Source: Falsiroseomonas sp041690465
GTDB taxonomy: Bacteria; Pseudomonadota; Alphaproteobacteria; Acetobacterales; Acetobacteraceae
Assembly (NCBI RefSeq): GCF_041690465.1
Contig: NZ_JAWLHG010000001.1
Span: 62,001 to 126,000, forward strand
Length of the DNA stretch: 64,000 nt
Direction of reading: 5' to 3'
A program made the position numbers and the translations under genes. The notes beneath the pieces were generated by a model. The model had not been told where the DNA came from. It searched no databases and saw only the letters and a program-made list of their open reading frames with translations. This document shows positions 26,001 through 34,438 of this stretch, in pieces (position 1 is the stretch's first letter; the number at the start of each line of letters is the position of its first letter).

Positions 26001-29000
26001 CTCCGCCCGCTGGTGCTGGAGGCGGCGCAGGCGCGGGAGGTGCGCAGCAGCCTCGACCCCGACGGCGCCTTCCGCCTGGAAAGCCGCCGGCGGCTGGCGG
26101 AGGAAGGCTGGACCCTGCACGCCCTGGGCGAGGTCCGCCCCGCCACGCCGGCCGCCCTGGGCCTGCCGGCCACCGCACCGCCCGGCGCGGAGACGCTGGC
26201 AGGTGCGGAGATCCGCGCCCGCGCCGCCGCGCTCGGCCTGACCTATGGCCCGGCCTTCGCCGCGGTGGAGAGCGTGCAGGCCGAGGATGCGAAGGTCCTG
26301 GTCCGGCTTTCGCTGCCGGAGGCCGCGCCCGCCGATGCCGGCTTCCTGCTGCATCCCTCGCGGCTGGACGGCGCCCTGCAGGGTCTGTTCGCGCTGATCG
26401 ACCCGGCGCTGATGCCGCCCGGCACGGGGCTGGTACCGGTGAAGGCGGGGCGGCTGGTGGCGCTGGCCGCCGGGCAGCCGGCCGTGACGGCCGAGCTGGA
26501 ACTCACCCGCCGCGGCGCCCGCTCCGCCGCCGCCCGGCTGGTGTTGCGCGACGATGCCGGCCGCGCCGTGGCGCGGCTGGAGGAAGCGGTGTTCCAGCGC
26601 CTCGCCCTGCCCGGGGCCGCCGATCCCGCCGAGGCGGCCGCCCGCATCGAGCTGCTCCCCGCCGCCGAGGGCGCGCCGCCGCCGCCCGCCCTGCCCGCCG
26701 CCATCGAGGCCGCGCGCAGCCACGCCGCCGCGCATGACCTCGGCGAGGCGGCGTTGCTGCTGGAGGCGCATGTCGCCGCCGCGGCGCAGGAGGTGCCGCT
26801 GCGCGCCGCCGCGCCGGAGGCCGCCGCCTACCTCGCCTTCCTGCGGCTGTCGCTGGTCGAGGACGGCGCCGCCGAAGCCGGCCCGCGCGGCTTCCGCCTG
26901 CTGCCCGAAGCCGCGCTGCCCCCCTCCGCCGAGATCTGGCGCTCGGTGCTGGACGAGCACCCGGAACTCGCCCTCGACCTCGCCTGGATTGCCGAGGCGG
27001 CGGAGCGGCTGCCGGAGGCGCTGCGCGGCCAGCGCCGCGGCGTGGCGCCGCCGCCGCTCGGTGGCGCCGCATTCGGCAGGCTGGCCGATGCGCTGGCCGC
27101 CGCCGTCGCCGCCTTCGCCGCCGCTTGGCCGGAGAACCGGCCGCTGCGCATCCTGGAAGTCGGCGCCGCGGGCGACCTGCTGGCGCGGCGCGTGCTGGCG
27201 CGCCTCGCGCCACTCGGCCGCCGGCTGCACTACCTGGCCGCCGGCGAGGCGCGCATCCCGCTGCCCGCGGCGCAGGGCACCACGCTCGACTCCGCGGCCT
27301 GGGATCCGCGCGGCGGCGCGCCACCGCCGATGGTGGCGGACCTCGTCATCGGCCTGGCGCCGGCCGCCCGGCTGCGGGCCGGGGCGGCACTGGCCGGGGC
27401 GCTGCGCCCGGCACTCGCGGAGGGTGGCGCGCTGCTGCTGGCCGAACCGCTGCCCGGCCGCGCCTGGACCTTCGTCTGCGGCCAGGACCCGGCCTGGTGG
27501 ACCGGGCTCGGGGCCGATCCGGCCGGCGGATCGGATGGCGGCGCGCTGCCGGATGCGACGCTCTGGCTGAACCGGCTGGGCGATGCCGGCTTCCGCGCCG
27601 CGACAGCGGAGAAGCTGCCCTGCGCCCCCTGGCCCGCCGTGCTGCTCGGTGCCGAGGCGGCACCACCCCCCGCCGCCGCGCGCCCCGCCGCGCCGCGCAC
27701 GATGATCTTCGCCGCGCCCGCCGCGGCCCCCCTGGCCGAGGCGCTGGCGGCGCGGCTGGTCGCCGCCGGCACCAGGGTCGAACACCTGCCGCTCGGCGAG
27801 GCGCCGCCGCCGCGCGCGCTGGCCGGGGCGCGGATGCTCGTCTTCCCCGCGACCGAGCCCGCGGGGCTGGCGGAGACGCTCGCCGCACTGGTCCGGCTGG
27901 CCGAGGCCGCCACCGGCAGCGCAGCCGGCTTCGTGCTGGTCACCGAGGGCGGCGCGCAGCCGCCGGAGGGGCGGCACCTGCCCGCAGCCGCCGCCGCGCG
28001 CGGCCTGTTCCGCGTGCTGGCCAACGAAATGCCGGCGCTGCGCCCGCGCCGCATCGACATCGCGCCCGGCCTGCCGGTGGAGGCCGCGGCGCGGCGCCTG
28101 GCCGCCGAGCTGGACGCGCCGGATGCCGAGCCGGAGGTGACGCTCGCAGCGGCCGGGCGCCTTGTGCCGCGCCTGCTGCCCGGCCTCGCCGCGCCGCCGC
28201 CCGCAGGGCCTCTGCGGCTCGGCATCGGGCAGCCCGGCCGGCTCGGCACGCTGCGTTGGGAGAGGGCGGAGACACGCCGCCCCGGCCCCGGCGAGGTGGC
28301 GATCCGCGTCGAGGCCGCGGGGCTCAACTTCCGCGACCTGATGTGGGCCCAGGGCCTGCTGCCGGAGGAGGTGCTGGAAGCCGGCTTCGCCGGCCCGACG
28401 CTCGGCATGGAATGCGCCGGCGTGGTGGAGGCGGTCGGGCCCGGCGTCGCGCTGCGCCGTGGCGCACGGGTCTTCGGCGTGGCGCCGGCCGCCCTCGCGG
28501 CCCGCGCCATCACCCGGGTCGAGGCGCTGGTGCCGCTGCCGGAGGGGCTTTCGCCGGAAGCCGCGGCGACCATCCCGGTCGCCTTCCTCACCGCCGTCCA
28601 TGCGCTGGAGGAATGCGCACGGCTGCAGCCGGAGGAGACGGTGCTGATCCATGGCGGCGCCGGCGCCGTGGGGCTGGCCGCCTTGCAGGTGGCGCAGGCG
28701 ATCGGCGCACGGGTGGCGATGACCGCCGGCTCGCCCGCCAAGCGCGCGTTCCTGCGCGCCGCCGGTGCCGAGCTGGTGCTGGACAGCCGCGACCCCGGCT
28801 TCGCCGATGCGCTGCGCGCCGCGTGGCCGGACGGCGTGGATGTCGTCCTCAATTCACTCGCCGGCGAGGCGATGGAGCGCAGCCTCGAACTGGTGAAACC
28901 CTTCGGCCGCTTCATCGAGCTCGGCAAGCGCGACTTCGTGGAGAACCGCCGCGCACCGCTGCGCCCGTTGCGCCGCAACGCCACCTATTTCGCCGTGGAC

Positions 29001-30359
29001 GTGGACGAGCTGCCGCGCGCCCGCCCGGCACTTGCCGCGAAGCTGCTCGCCCGCATCCGCGAGCGGGTCCAGGACGGCAGCCTGCGCCCGCTGCCGCATG
29101 CGGTGTTCGGGCCGGACGAGATCGAGGCGGCGTTCCGCACCCTCCAGGCCTCGGCGCATATCGGCAAGCTGGTGGTCCGCCCGCCGGCACCGCGCGAGGC
29201 GGCCCTCGCCGCCCCCTGGCTGCCGGGCGAGGCTCATGTCGTGGTCGTCACCGGCGGCACGCGCGGCTTGGGGCTGGAATGCGCGAAGTGGCTTGCCCGG
29301 TCCGGCGTGCGGCATCTCGCCCTCCTCGGAAGGCGCGGCGCGATGGAGAATCCAGCGGCGCTGCGCGACCTCGCTGCGCTCGGCGCCCAGGCCGCGATCC
29401 ACGCCTGCGACGTGGCGGATGCCGAAAATCTGGATGCGACGCTGACAAGAATCCGCGGCGTGCGGCCGATCGGCGGCGTGGTGCATGCCGCCGGCATGCT
29501 GGACGACGCCGCGGCGGTGGCGATGGACGCCGCCCGCTTCCGCCGCGTGCTGGCTCCCAAGCTCGATGCCGCCGAACACCTGGACCGGCTGACCGCGGAG
29601 GATCCGCTTTCGCTGTTCCTGCTGTTCGGCTCGGCGACCACCGCCTTCGGCAATCCCGGCCAGGCCAACTACGTCGCCGCCAATGCCGCGCTGGAAGCGC
29701 TCGCCCGCCGCCGCCGCGCCGCGGGGAAGCCGGCGCTGGCCGTCGCCTGGGGGCCGATCGCCGATACCGGCATGCTCGCCGCCGATGCCGGCAAGGCGGC
29801 GGCGCTGCACCGCCGCCTCGGCGTCGAGTCGATGACCGCGGCGGAGTCGCTCGCCGCGCTGCCGGCGCTGCTTGCCGCGCCGCATGCGGCGCCGCTGCTC
29901 GCCCGGCTCGGCGAGGCCGGGCAGCGGCTGCGCCTGCCGGTGATGGAGGAGCCGATGTTCGGCACGCTGGCCGTCGCCCAGGCCGCGCCCGATGCCGGCG
30001 ACCTGCGCGCGCGCCTCGCCGCCATGCCGGCCGACCAGGCCGAAGCCACCCTGCTGCGCCTGGTGCAGGAGGAGATCGGCCGCATCCTGCGCCTGCCCGC
30101 CGAGGCGGTGGGCGCGGAGGCGGCGGTGGCGGGCCTGGGCCTCGACAGCCTCGGGGCGCTCGAGCTGCGCGGCGCCCTGGAATCGCGGCTGGCCTGCCAG
30201 GTGCCGATCGCCGGCCTGTCCGAGGAGTTGACGGTTGCCGCCCTGGCGCGGCAGATCGCCGCCGGGATCCTGTCGCCGGCGAACGGGGGCGAGGCCACGA
30301 TCGCCGTGCTGATGGAAAGTTTCGAGCCGGCGCCGGGGGCGATCCGCGCGGCCGAGTAG
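23058..30359 (+). CDS. Reducing type I polyketide / fatty-acid synthase, RkpA-like (KS-AT-DH-psiMT-ER-KR-ACP)
   Basis: This 2433-residue single-module synthase carries all chain-extension domains. KS (about 19-450): C188 in DTACSSS, H323 in EAHGTGT, H369 in NIGHLE. AT (550-840): S641 in LGHSVGE; the YAFH motif is nearer malonyl than methylmalonyl types. DH (910-1180): H943 and D1104 in LDGALQ. A methyltransferase-like remnant (1360-1525) begins ILEVGAAGDLL, lacking the glycine pattern for SAM. ER (1720-2040) has HGGAGAVG; KR (2060-2245) has TGGTRGLG, S2192 and Y2205; ACP ends with S2364 in GLDSLGAL. There is no thioesterase, so release probably needs the next gene, an alpha-oxoamine synthase. 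Architecture and neighbours match rhizobial RkpA, tied to capsule lipid. The product is likely a saturated long acyl chain made iteratively. Confidence 0.93.
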   Translation: MTSRGQGPRRARPAGGAVPVAILGAACRLPGAPDLDAFWQLLERGGDAVSTLPADRFPQAAFFHPRRGEPGRAYTFAAGHVGDAYAFDATAFGISPREAAEMDPQQRLLLEVTLGAVEDAGWRPSALAGREVGVFVGGSATDYAELRLADPAGGDRYFMTGNALSILSNRLTNVFDLRGPAETIDTACSSSLVALHAACRAVAEGRVKAAVAAGVQMLLSPYAFIGFSRAGMLSPTGRCRAFDAAADGYVRAEGAGAVLLKPLDAALRDGDAVRGVILGSGVNSAGRTIGLALPNREAQARLIRRVMAEAGVGPDRLAYFEAHGTGTQAGDPAEAWAIGHAAGGLGCRSAERGRTAKLAVGSVKTNIGHLEPASGIAGLLKAMLVLEHRVVPATLHQEKPNPNIDFDALNIRIPAATETLDAITEPVAGVNSFGFGGTNACVLLGPAPKPRAARRGQAGAAPPLLLSARSAAALAELAGRWQARLEGATPRQAATLARGAARHRDLLPHRLALRGRGGTGMAAALGAWRDTGKAEGVTAGEGATGQTALCFVFSGNGAQHAGMARIALAHSSSFRRGMQAADAALAPLLGWSPLARIAAGITAEELAATDIAQPTLFAIQAAMLPALAEQGLRPAMVLGHSVGEVAAAHAAGLLDLDQAARLVVRRSRHQHACRGNGRMAALSATPEEAAAILAGTGIEIAAINAPAALTLAGPQAGLEQVRREAEARRLAFVPLDLDYAFHSAAMDPVRQGLLADLADLRCGAAALPIFSTVTGAKLADGEADAGYWWRNLREPVRFEAAVRGALAAGARLFLEIGPNPVLQSYLRETLRAAAPDSGGSTAILASLSKRDADAADPFPAIADRAFAAGADPRDGPAFQGPAERRLPLTPFARRRFFHAMTPEGARITDPEQDHPLLGFRRGQEPGVWTRLLDTALEPWLADHRLGADAVLPAAAMLEMALAAGRARHPEAGALEAAEFRILRPLVLEAAQAREVRSSLDPDGAFRLESRRRLAEEGWTLHALGEVRPATPAALGLPATAPPGAETLAGAEIRARAAALGLTYGPAFAAVESVQAEDAKVLVRLSLPEAAPADAGFLLHPSRLDGALQGLFALIDPALMPPGTGLVPVKAGRLVALAAGQPAVTAELELTRRGARSAAARLVLRDDAGRAVARLEEAVFQRLALPGAADPAEAAARIELLPAAEGAPPPPALPAAIEAARSHAAAHDLGEAALLLEAHVAAAAQEVPLRAAAPEAAAYLAFLRLSLVEDGAAEAGPRGFRLLPEAALPPSAEIWRSVLDEHPELALDLAWIAEAAERLPEALRGQRRGVAPPPLGGAAFGRLADALAAAVAAFAAAWPENRPLRILEVGAAGDLLARRVLARLAPLGRRLHYLAAGEARIPLPAAQGTTLDSAAWDPRGGAPPPMVADLVIGLAPAARLRAGAALAGALRPALAEGGALLLAEPLPGRAWTFVCGQDPAWWTGLGADPAGGSDGGALPDATLWLNRLGDAGFRAATAEKLPCAPWPAVLLGAEAAPPPAAARPAAPRTMIFAAPAAAPLAEALAARLVAAGTRVEHLPLGEAPPPRALAGARMLVFPATEPAGLAETLAALVRLAEAATGSAAGFVLVTEGGAQPPEGRHLPAAAAARGLFRVLANEMPALRPRRIDIAPGLPVEAAARRLAAELDAPDAEPEVTLAAAGRLVPRLLPGLAAPPPAGPLRLGIGQPGRLGTLRWERAETRRPGPGEVAIRVEAAGLNFRDLMWAQGLLPEEVLEAGFAGPTLGMECAGVVEAVGPGVALRRGARVFGVAPAALAARAITRVEALVPLPEGLSPEAAATIPVAFLTAVHALEECARLQPEETVLIHGGAGAVGLAALQVAQAIGARVAMTAGSPAKRAFLRAAGAELVLDSRDPGFADALRAAWPDGVDVVLNSLAGEAMERSLELVKPFGRFIELGKRDFVENRRAPLRPLRRNATYFAVDVDELPRARPALAAKLLARIRERVQDGSLRPLPHAVFGPDEIEAAFRTLQASAHIGKLVVRPPAPREAALAAPWLPGEAHVVVVTGGTRGLGLECAKWLARSGVRHLALLGRRGAMENPAALRDLAALGAQAAIHACDVADAENLDATLTRIRGVRPIGGVVHAAGMLDDAAAVAMDAARFRRVLAPKLDAAEHLDRLTAEDPLSLFLLFGSATTAFGNPGQANYVAANAALEALARRRRAAGKPALAVAWGPIADTGMLAADAGKAAALHRRLGVESMTAAESLAALPALLAAPHAAPLLARLGEAGQRLRLPVMEEPMFGTLAVAQAAPDAGDLRARLAAMPADQAEATLLRLVQEEIGRILRLPAEAVGAEAAVAGLGLDSLGALELRGALESRLACQVPIAGLSEELTVAALARQIAAGILSPANGGEATIAVLMESFEPAPGAIRAAE

Positions 30360-30376
30360 GTTGGGCAGGGCAGGTG

Positions 30377-31699
30377 ATGGCGAGAGCGCAGTCCTTCGGT
30401 CTCTCCGCCACCGCGCGGCTGGCGCTGGTGCAGCGTCTGGCCCGGCGTCGCGAGGGGCAGGAAGCGCAGGCGGCCTCCGACCCGCGCGGCTTCGGCAGCA
30501 TCCAGAACCTCAAGGATTGGGGGCTGGTGCGCGACGCGATGGACGCGCTCGGCATCGAGAGCCCGTTCTTCCGCGCGCATGACGGCCGCGCCGGCGCGCA
30601 CAGCCTGATCGGCAACCGCGACGTCATCAATTTCGGCAGCTACGACTATCTCGGCCTGAACGGCGATCCGCGGCTGCATGCGGCGGCGGCCGAGGCGATG
30701 GCGCGCCATGGCATCTCCGCGTCCGCCTCTCGCCTGGTGTCGGGCGAGCGGCCGGTGCATGGCGCGCTGGAGCGGCGCATCGCCGCGCATTACGGCGCGG
30801 AGGCGGCGCTCGCCTTCGTCAGCGGGCATGCGACGAATGTCACGCTGATCGGCCATCTGATGGGCCCGCGCGACCTCATCCTGCACGATGCGGCGATCCA
30901 CAATTCCTGTGTCGAGGGCGCCAAGCTTTCCGGCGCGCGGCGCGTGCCGTTCGCGCATAACGACCTTGCTTCGGCGGAGAAGGAGTTGAAGGCGGCGCGC
31001 CGCGGCGCACAGCGGGCGCTGATCGTCGTCGAGGGCCACTACTCCATGGATGGCGACCTGCCGGACCTGGCGGGCTTCGTGCGGCTGGCGCGCGCGCACG
31101 ATGCCTGGCTGATGGTGGATGACGCGCATGGCCTCGGCGTGGTGGGCCCGACGGGCAAGGGCGTGTTCGAGGCCGCCGGCGTGGACCCTGCCGAGGTGGA
31201 TCTCTGGATGGGCACGCTCTCCAAGACGCTCTGCGCCTGCGGCGGCTATGTCGCGGCGCGGGCGGAGCTGGTGGACTGGCTGCGCCACACCGCGCCGGGA
31301 TTCGTCTATTCGGTCGGGCTCGCGCCGCCGCTCGCGGCCTCTGCCGCCGCGGCCTTCGACATCATGCTGGCGGAGCCCTGGCGGGTGGCGAAGCTGCAGG
31401 CGAATGCGCTTCTGTTCCGCGACCTCTGCCGCACCCACGGCTTCGACACCGGCGCCTCCGCGGGGCTGGGTATCGTGCCGGTGGTGCTCGGCAGTTCGGT
31501 GCGCGCGGCGCGGGTCTCCGGCGCGCTGCTGGAGCGGGGCGTGAACGCGCTGCCGATCGTCTTCCCCGCCGTGCCGGAAGGCGCCGCGCGCTTGCGATTC
31601 TTCATCTCCGCCGAGCATGAGGACGCCGACATCCGCACCGCGGTGGCGGCGCTCGCCGCCGCCGCCGACAGCGTGCCGGCCGCCGACCAGGGACTTTGA
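30377..31699 (+). CDS. Alpha-oxoamine synthase family PLP enzyme (RkpG / serine palmitoyltransferase-like)
   Basis: A 440-residue fold-type I PLP enzyme of the 8-amino-7-oxononanoate / 5-aminolevulinate / serine palmitoyltransferase group. These join an acyl thioester to an amino acid with loss of CO2, giving an amino-ketone. The PLP lysine is K283 in GTLSKTLCACGGYVA, and the ring-stacking and aspartate block is MVDDAHGLGVVG (H251). Substrate-site blocks include NFGSYDYLGLNGDP and SASASRLVSGERPVHG. The start is ATG 30377, 17 bases after the PKS stop. No biotin genes are near, so a bioF role is unlikely. I infer that it offloads the PKS acyl chain onto an amino acid. Confidence 0.88.
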   Translation: MARAQSFGLSATARLALVQRLARRREGQEAQAASDPRGFGSIQNLKDWGLVRDAMDALGIESPFFRAHDGRAGAHSLIGNRDVINFGSYDYLGLNGDPRLHAAAAEAMARHGISASASRLVSGERPVHGALERRIAAHYGAEAALAFVSGHATNVTLIGHLMGPRDLILHDAAIHNSCVEGAKLSGARRVPFAHNDLASAEKELKAARRGAQRALIVVEGHYSMDGDLPDLAGFVRLARAHDAWLMVDDAHGLGVVGPTGKGVFEAAGVDPAEVDLWMGTLSKTLCACGGYVAARAELVDWLRHTAPGFVYSVGLAPPLAASAAAAFDIMLAEPWRVAKLQANALLFRDLCRTHGFDTGASAGLGIVPVVLGSSVRAARVSGALLERGVNALPIVFPAVPEGAARLRFFISAEHEDADIRTAVAALAAAADSVPAADQGL

Positions 31700-32877
31700 G
31701 CACGCTCCGCATCGAGGCGGTCACGACGGCGGCACAGGCGCGCGTCTTCCTCGCCCTGCCGGCGCGGCTTGCGCATCTCGGCTGGGGCATTCCGCTGCGC
31801 TGGGAGGAGCGGCGGCTCTTCGATCCGCGCTGGAACGGCTTCCTGCGCGACCACGCGGTGGCGCGCTTCCTGGCCTGGCGGGATGGCGAGGCCGTCGGGC
31901 GGATCGCCGCCTGCGTGCCGCTGGCCGGGCCAGGCCCCGCGACCTTCGGCTTCCTGCGCGCCGAGCGGGACGCGGCGGTGGTGGCCGCGTTGCTGGACGC
32001 CGCGCGCGGTTTCGTGGCGCGGCACGGGCGGAGCAGCCTCGATGGCCCGCTTTCCTTCACCATCAACCACGAGGCCGGCGCCCTCGTCGCGCCGCAGGCG
32101 GGCGGCAACGTCATCGTCCCGCCGGAAGCGGGCGGCGAAGCCATGCCCGCGGGTCGCGTGCCGATGCTGCGCATGCCGCGGACGCCGCCCTGGCTGCCGT
32201 TCATGATCGAATCGGCCGGCTTCACGCCGCTCGGCGACCTGCTGGCCTGCACGCTCGACCTGGCGCAGGAGCGTCACCGCGCCCGCTTCGCCGCGCTGGC
32301 GGCGCGGCGCCCGGCGGAGATAGCGCGGCTGCGGCTGCGGCGGCTCGACCGGCGCGACTTCGCCGCCGAGGTGTCCCGCGTCGCAGCGCTCTACGACGAT
32401 GCCTGGGGCGCCAACCGCCACGCCGTGCCGCTCCGCCCCGGCGAGGTGGCGACGATGGCGAAGCTGCTGCGCCCGCTGCTGCTGGCCGGCGAAGTGGTGT
32501 TCGCGGAGTGGGACGGCGCGCCGGTCGGCCTGGTTTCGGTCGTGCCGAACATCGAGCCGTCGCTGCCGGCGGATGGCCGGCTGCTGCCCTTCGGCTGGCT
32601 GAAGCTCGGCGCCGCGCTCGCCGGGCGCACGGACAGTGCCCGCATCCCGATGCTCGGTATCGTGCAGGGCTTCCGCGGCCACCCGGCCTCCGCGCTGGCG
32701 ATGGGCGCGCTGCTGGCCGAGGCGATCGGCATCGCCGAGCGGCGCGGCTGGCAGCGGACGGAGATCTCCTGGATCCTCGAGGAGAACGCCGCCATGCGGA
32801 ACGCCATGGCGCGCCTGCCGGCGCCGGTCACCGGGCGGTGGCGGCTGTGGCGCGCGGGCGGGGGCGCCTCCTTGTGA
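31696..32877 (+). CDS. GNAT-superfamily-like protein, possible N-acyltransferase of lipid assembly
   Basis: A 393-residue protein with two GNAT-like halves. The first runs about 1-190 (AVARFLAWRDGEAVGRIAACV) and the second about 205-385 (VFAEWDGAPVGLVSVVPN, then MLGIVQGFRGHPASALAMGALLAEAI and ISWILEENAAMRNAMARL). The second half contains the beta-strand and bulge pattern that binds acyl-CoA in GNAT folds. The TTG start overlaps the stop of the alpha-oxoamine synthase gene (TTGA), so the two are tightly coupled. Bacterial ceramide synthase of Caulobacter is described as a GNAT-like enzyme, so N-acylation of the amino-ketone is an attractive but unproven role. An ordinary acetyltransferase is possible too. 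Confidence 0.72.
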   Translation: MSTLRIEAVTTAAQARVFLALPARLAHLGWGIPLRWEERRLFDPRWNGFLRDHAVARFLAWRDGEAVGRIAACVPLAGPGPATFGFLRAERDAAVVAALLDAARGFVARHGRSSLDGPLSFTINHEAGALVAPQAGGNVIVPPEAGGEAMPAGRVPMLRMPRTPPWLPFMIESAGFTPLGDLLACTLDLAQERHRARFAALAARRPAEIARLRLRRLDRRDFAAEVSRVAALYDDAWGANRHAVPLRPGEVATMAKLLRPLLLAGEVVFAEWDGAPVGLVSVVPNIEPSLPADGRLLPFGWLKLGAALAGRTDSARIPMLGIVQGFRGHPASALAMGALLAEAIGIAERRGWQRTEISWILEENAAMRNAMARLPAPVTGRWRLWRAGGGASL

Positions 32878-32938
32878 CCGGGCGGGACGCGGCGCGGCAT
32901 TGACAGCGAGGCGCGTGGCATCGAGGTATCCACGCAGC

Positions 32939-34252
32939 ATGTCGCCGCGAGACACCTCCCTGCCACCGGAGGACGAGCCGCGCCCGCCGGGCCGGCGTTT
33001 CCTCTTCCTGCAGGGACCGATCAGCCCCTTCTTCGCGGAGGTGGCGGCGGGCCTCACCGCGCGCGGGCATGCGGTGCACCGGATCAACCTCTGCCTCGGC
33101 GACCGGCTGTTCTGGAAACCGGTGGAAGGCGCGCCGCGCCCGGTGGACTTCACCGGCCGCGAGTCCGACTGGCCGGGCTTCATCGCCCGCTACCTCGACC
33201 TGCACCGCATTACCGACCTGCTGCTGCTGGGGGAGCAGCGCGACTACCACCGCATGGCGATCGCCGCCGCCCGGCGCCGCGGCGTTGCGGTGACAGTGAC
33301 CGATTTCGGCTATTTCCGCCCCGACTGGATCACGCTGGAGCGCGACGCCATGGGCGGCGACAGCCTGTTCCCGCGCAATCCGGCGGCGATCCGCGCGCTG
33401 GCGGAGGGCCTGCCGCGCGCCGATCTGATGGAGCGGCTGCGCGACGACTTCCCGCGCCAGGCGCGGTGGGATGTGCTGTATCACCTGGCGAACCTGCTGC
33501 CCTGGCCCTTCCCGCACTACCGCAGCCATCAGCTGCACCACCCACTGACCACCTATGCCGGCATCGGGCTGCGGCTGCTGCGCCGCAACGCCGAGCGGGC
33601 GGAGGGTGCGCGTGCGCTGGAGCTGGCCTCCGGCCATCCCTACTGGGTCTTCGCCATGCAGATGGAGACCGATTTCTCCATCCGCGCCTATTCCAGCTAC
33701 AGCGACATGGACACGCCGCTGGCGGAGACGCTGCACTCCTTTGCCCGCCGCGCGCCGCCGGATGGCCAGATGATCGTGAAGGTGCATCCGCTCGATCCCT
33801 GCCTGAAGCGCTGGGGCCGCCGCGTGCCGGCGATCGCCGAAGCCGCCGGCGTCGCGCGCCGGGTGCATCTCGCGCATCACGGCCCGCTCGACACGATGCT
33901 GCAGGGCGCGCGCGGGCTGATAACGGTGAACAGCACGGTCGGGCTGCGCGCGCTGATGCTCGGCCGGCCGGTGAAGGCGCTCGGCCGCGCCGTGTGGGAT
34001 GTGCCGGGATTGGCGCATCAGGGTCCGCTCGACCGGTTCTGGGCGGGGGGTGAGGCGCCGGATCCGTCCCTGTGCGACGACTTCCTCGCATCGCTGCAGG
34101 CGACGACGCAGTTGCGCGGCGTGTTCTACGCCGCCGAGGGCCGCGCCATGGCGGTCGCCGGGACGGTGGCCCGGCTGCATGACGGCCGGGTCGGCGTTCC
34201 CGCAGCTCAGTCGGCGGGCATCAGCGACGCCGCGATGAGCGGCGGCTCCTGA
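32939..34252 (+). CDS. Capsule polysaccharide biosynthesis protein, KpsS/RkpJ-like
   Basis: A 437-residue protein of the Capsule_synth family. The N-terminal hallmark is FLFLQGPISPFFAEVAAGL; other family blocks are FAMQMETDFSIRAYS, IVKVHPLDPCLKRWG and LITVNSTVGLRALMLGRPV. In E. coli, KpsS adds the first beta-Kdo to a lyso-phospholipid acceptor, and Sinorhizobium RkpJ belongs to the same family. Here the gene follows the PKS, oxoamine synthase and GNAT genes, so the acceptor may be their lipid product. ATG 32939 lies 61 bases after the GNAT stop. No KpsC partner is in the window, which leaves the linker sugar undefined. Confidence 0.87.
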   Translation: MSPRDTSLPPEDEPRPPGRRFLFLQGPISPFFAEVAAGLTARGHAVHRINLCLGDRLFWKPVEGAPRPVDFTGRESDWPGFIARYLDLHRITDLLLLGEQRDYHRMAIAAARRRGVAVTVTDFGYFRPDWITLERDAMGGDSLFPRNPAAIRALAEGLPRADLMERLRDDFPRQARWDVLYHLANLLPWPFPHYRSHQLHHPLTTYAGIGLRLLRRNAERAEGARALELASGHPYWVFAMQMETDFSIRAYSSYSDMDTPLAETLHSFARRAPPDGQMIVKVHPLDPCLKRWGRRVPAIAEAAGVARRVHLAHHGPLDTMLQGARGLITVNSTVGLRALMLGRPVKALGRAVWDVPGLAHQGPLDRFWAGGEAPDPSLCDDFLASLQATTQLRGVFYAAEGRAMAVAGTVARLHDGRVGVPAAQSAGISDAAMSGGS

Positions 34253-34438
34253 CGCGACGGCAGGTCGTCTCACCGCACGTTGCAGGCCGCCGCGGGCATC
34301 GCCCTTTGGCCGCAGCGCTGCGGCTGATGTCTCCTGACGGGCGGGGCCGGGGCTGCGCCACGCTCCCCGCGCTGTCTCCGCGCCGCAGCAATACGTGATT
34401 CGCCCATAAGGCGTGTTTGGCAGAAAGAAATGCGCCGC

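Noticed and set aside
23064..28652. An 1862-codon open frame on the - strand opposite the PKS gene
   Set aside because: It is a by-product of GC-rich codons in the PKS gene; its translation is Arg/Gly/Gln-rich with no family signature, whereas the + strand encodes all PKS active sites.
27125..30376. A long + strand open frame leading directly into the oxoamine synthase
   Set aside because: It is out of frame with the PKS, has Arg/Gly-rich composition and no known domain; the true start at 30377 fits the family N-terminus.
30377..31699. Biotin-synthesis bioF assignment for the oxoamine synthase
   Set aside because: The family includes BioF, but no bioA, bioB or bioD gene is nearby and the gene sits between a PKS and a GNAT gene in a capsule-type context.
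34309..34324. Perfect 16-bp palindrome GCCGCAGCGCTGCGGC as terminator of the lipid block
   Set aside because: The stem would have almost no loop and no T-run follows, so I do not call it an intrinsic terminator.
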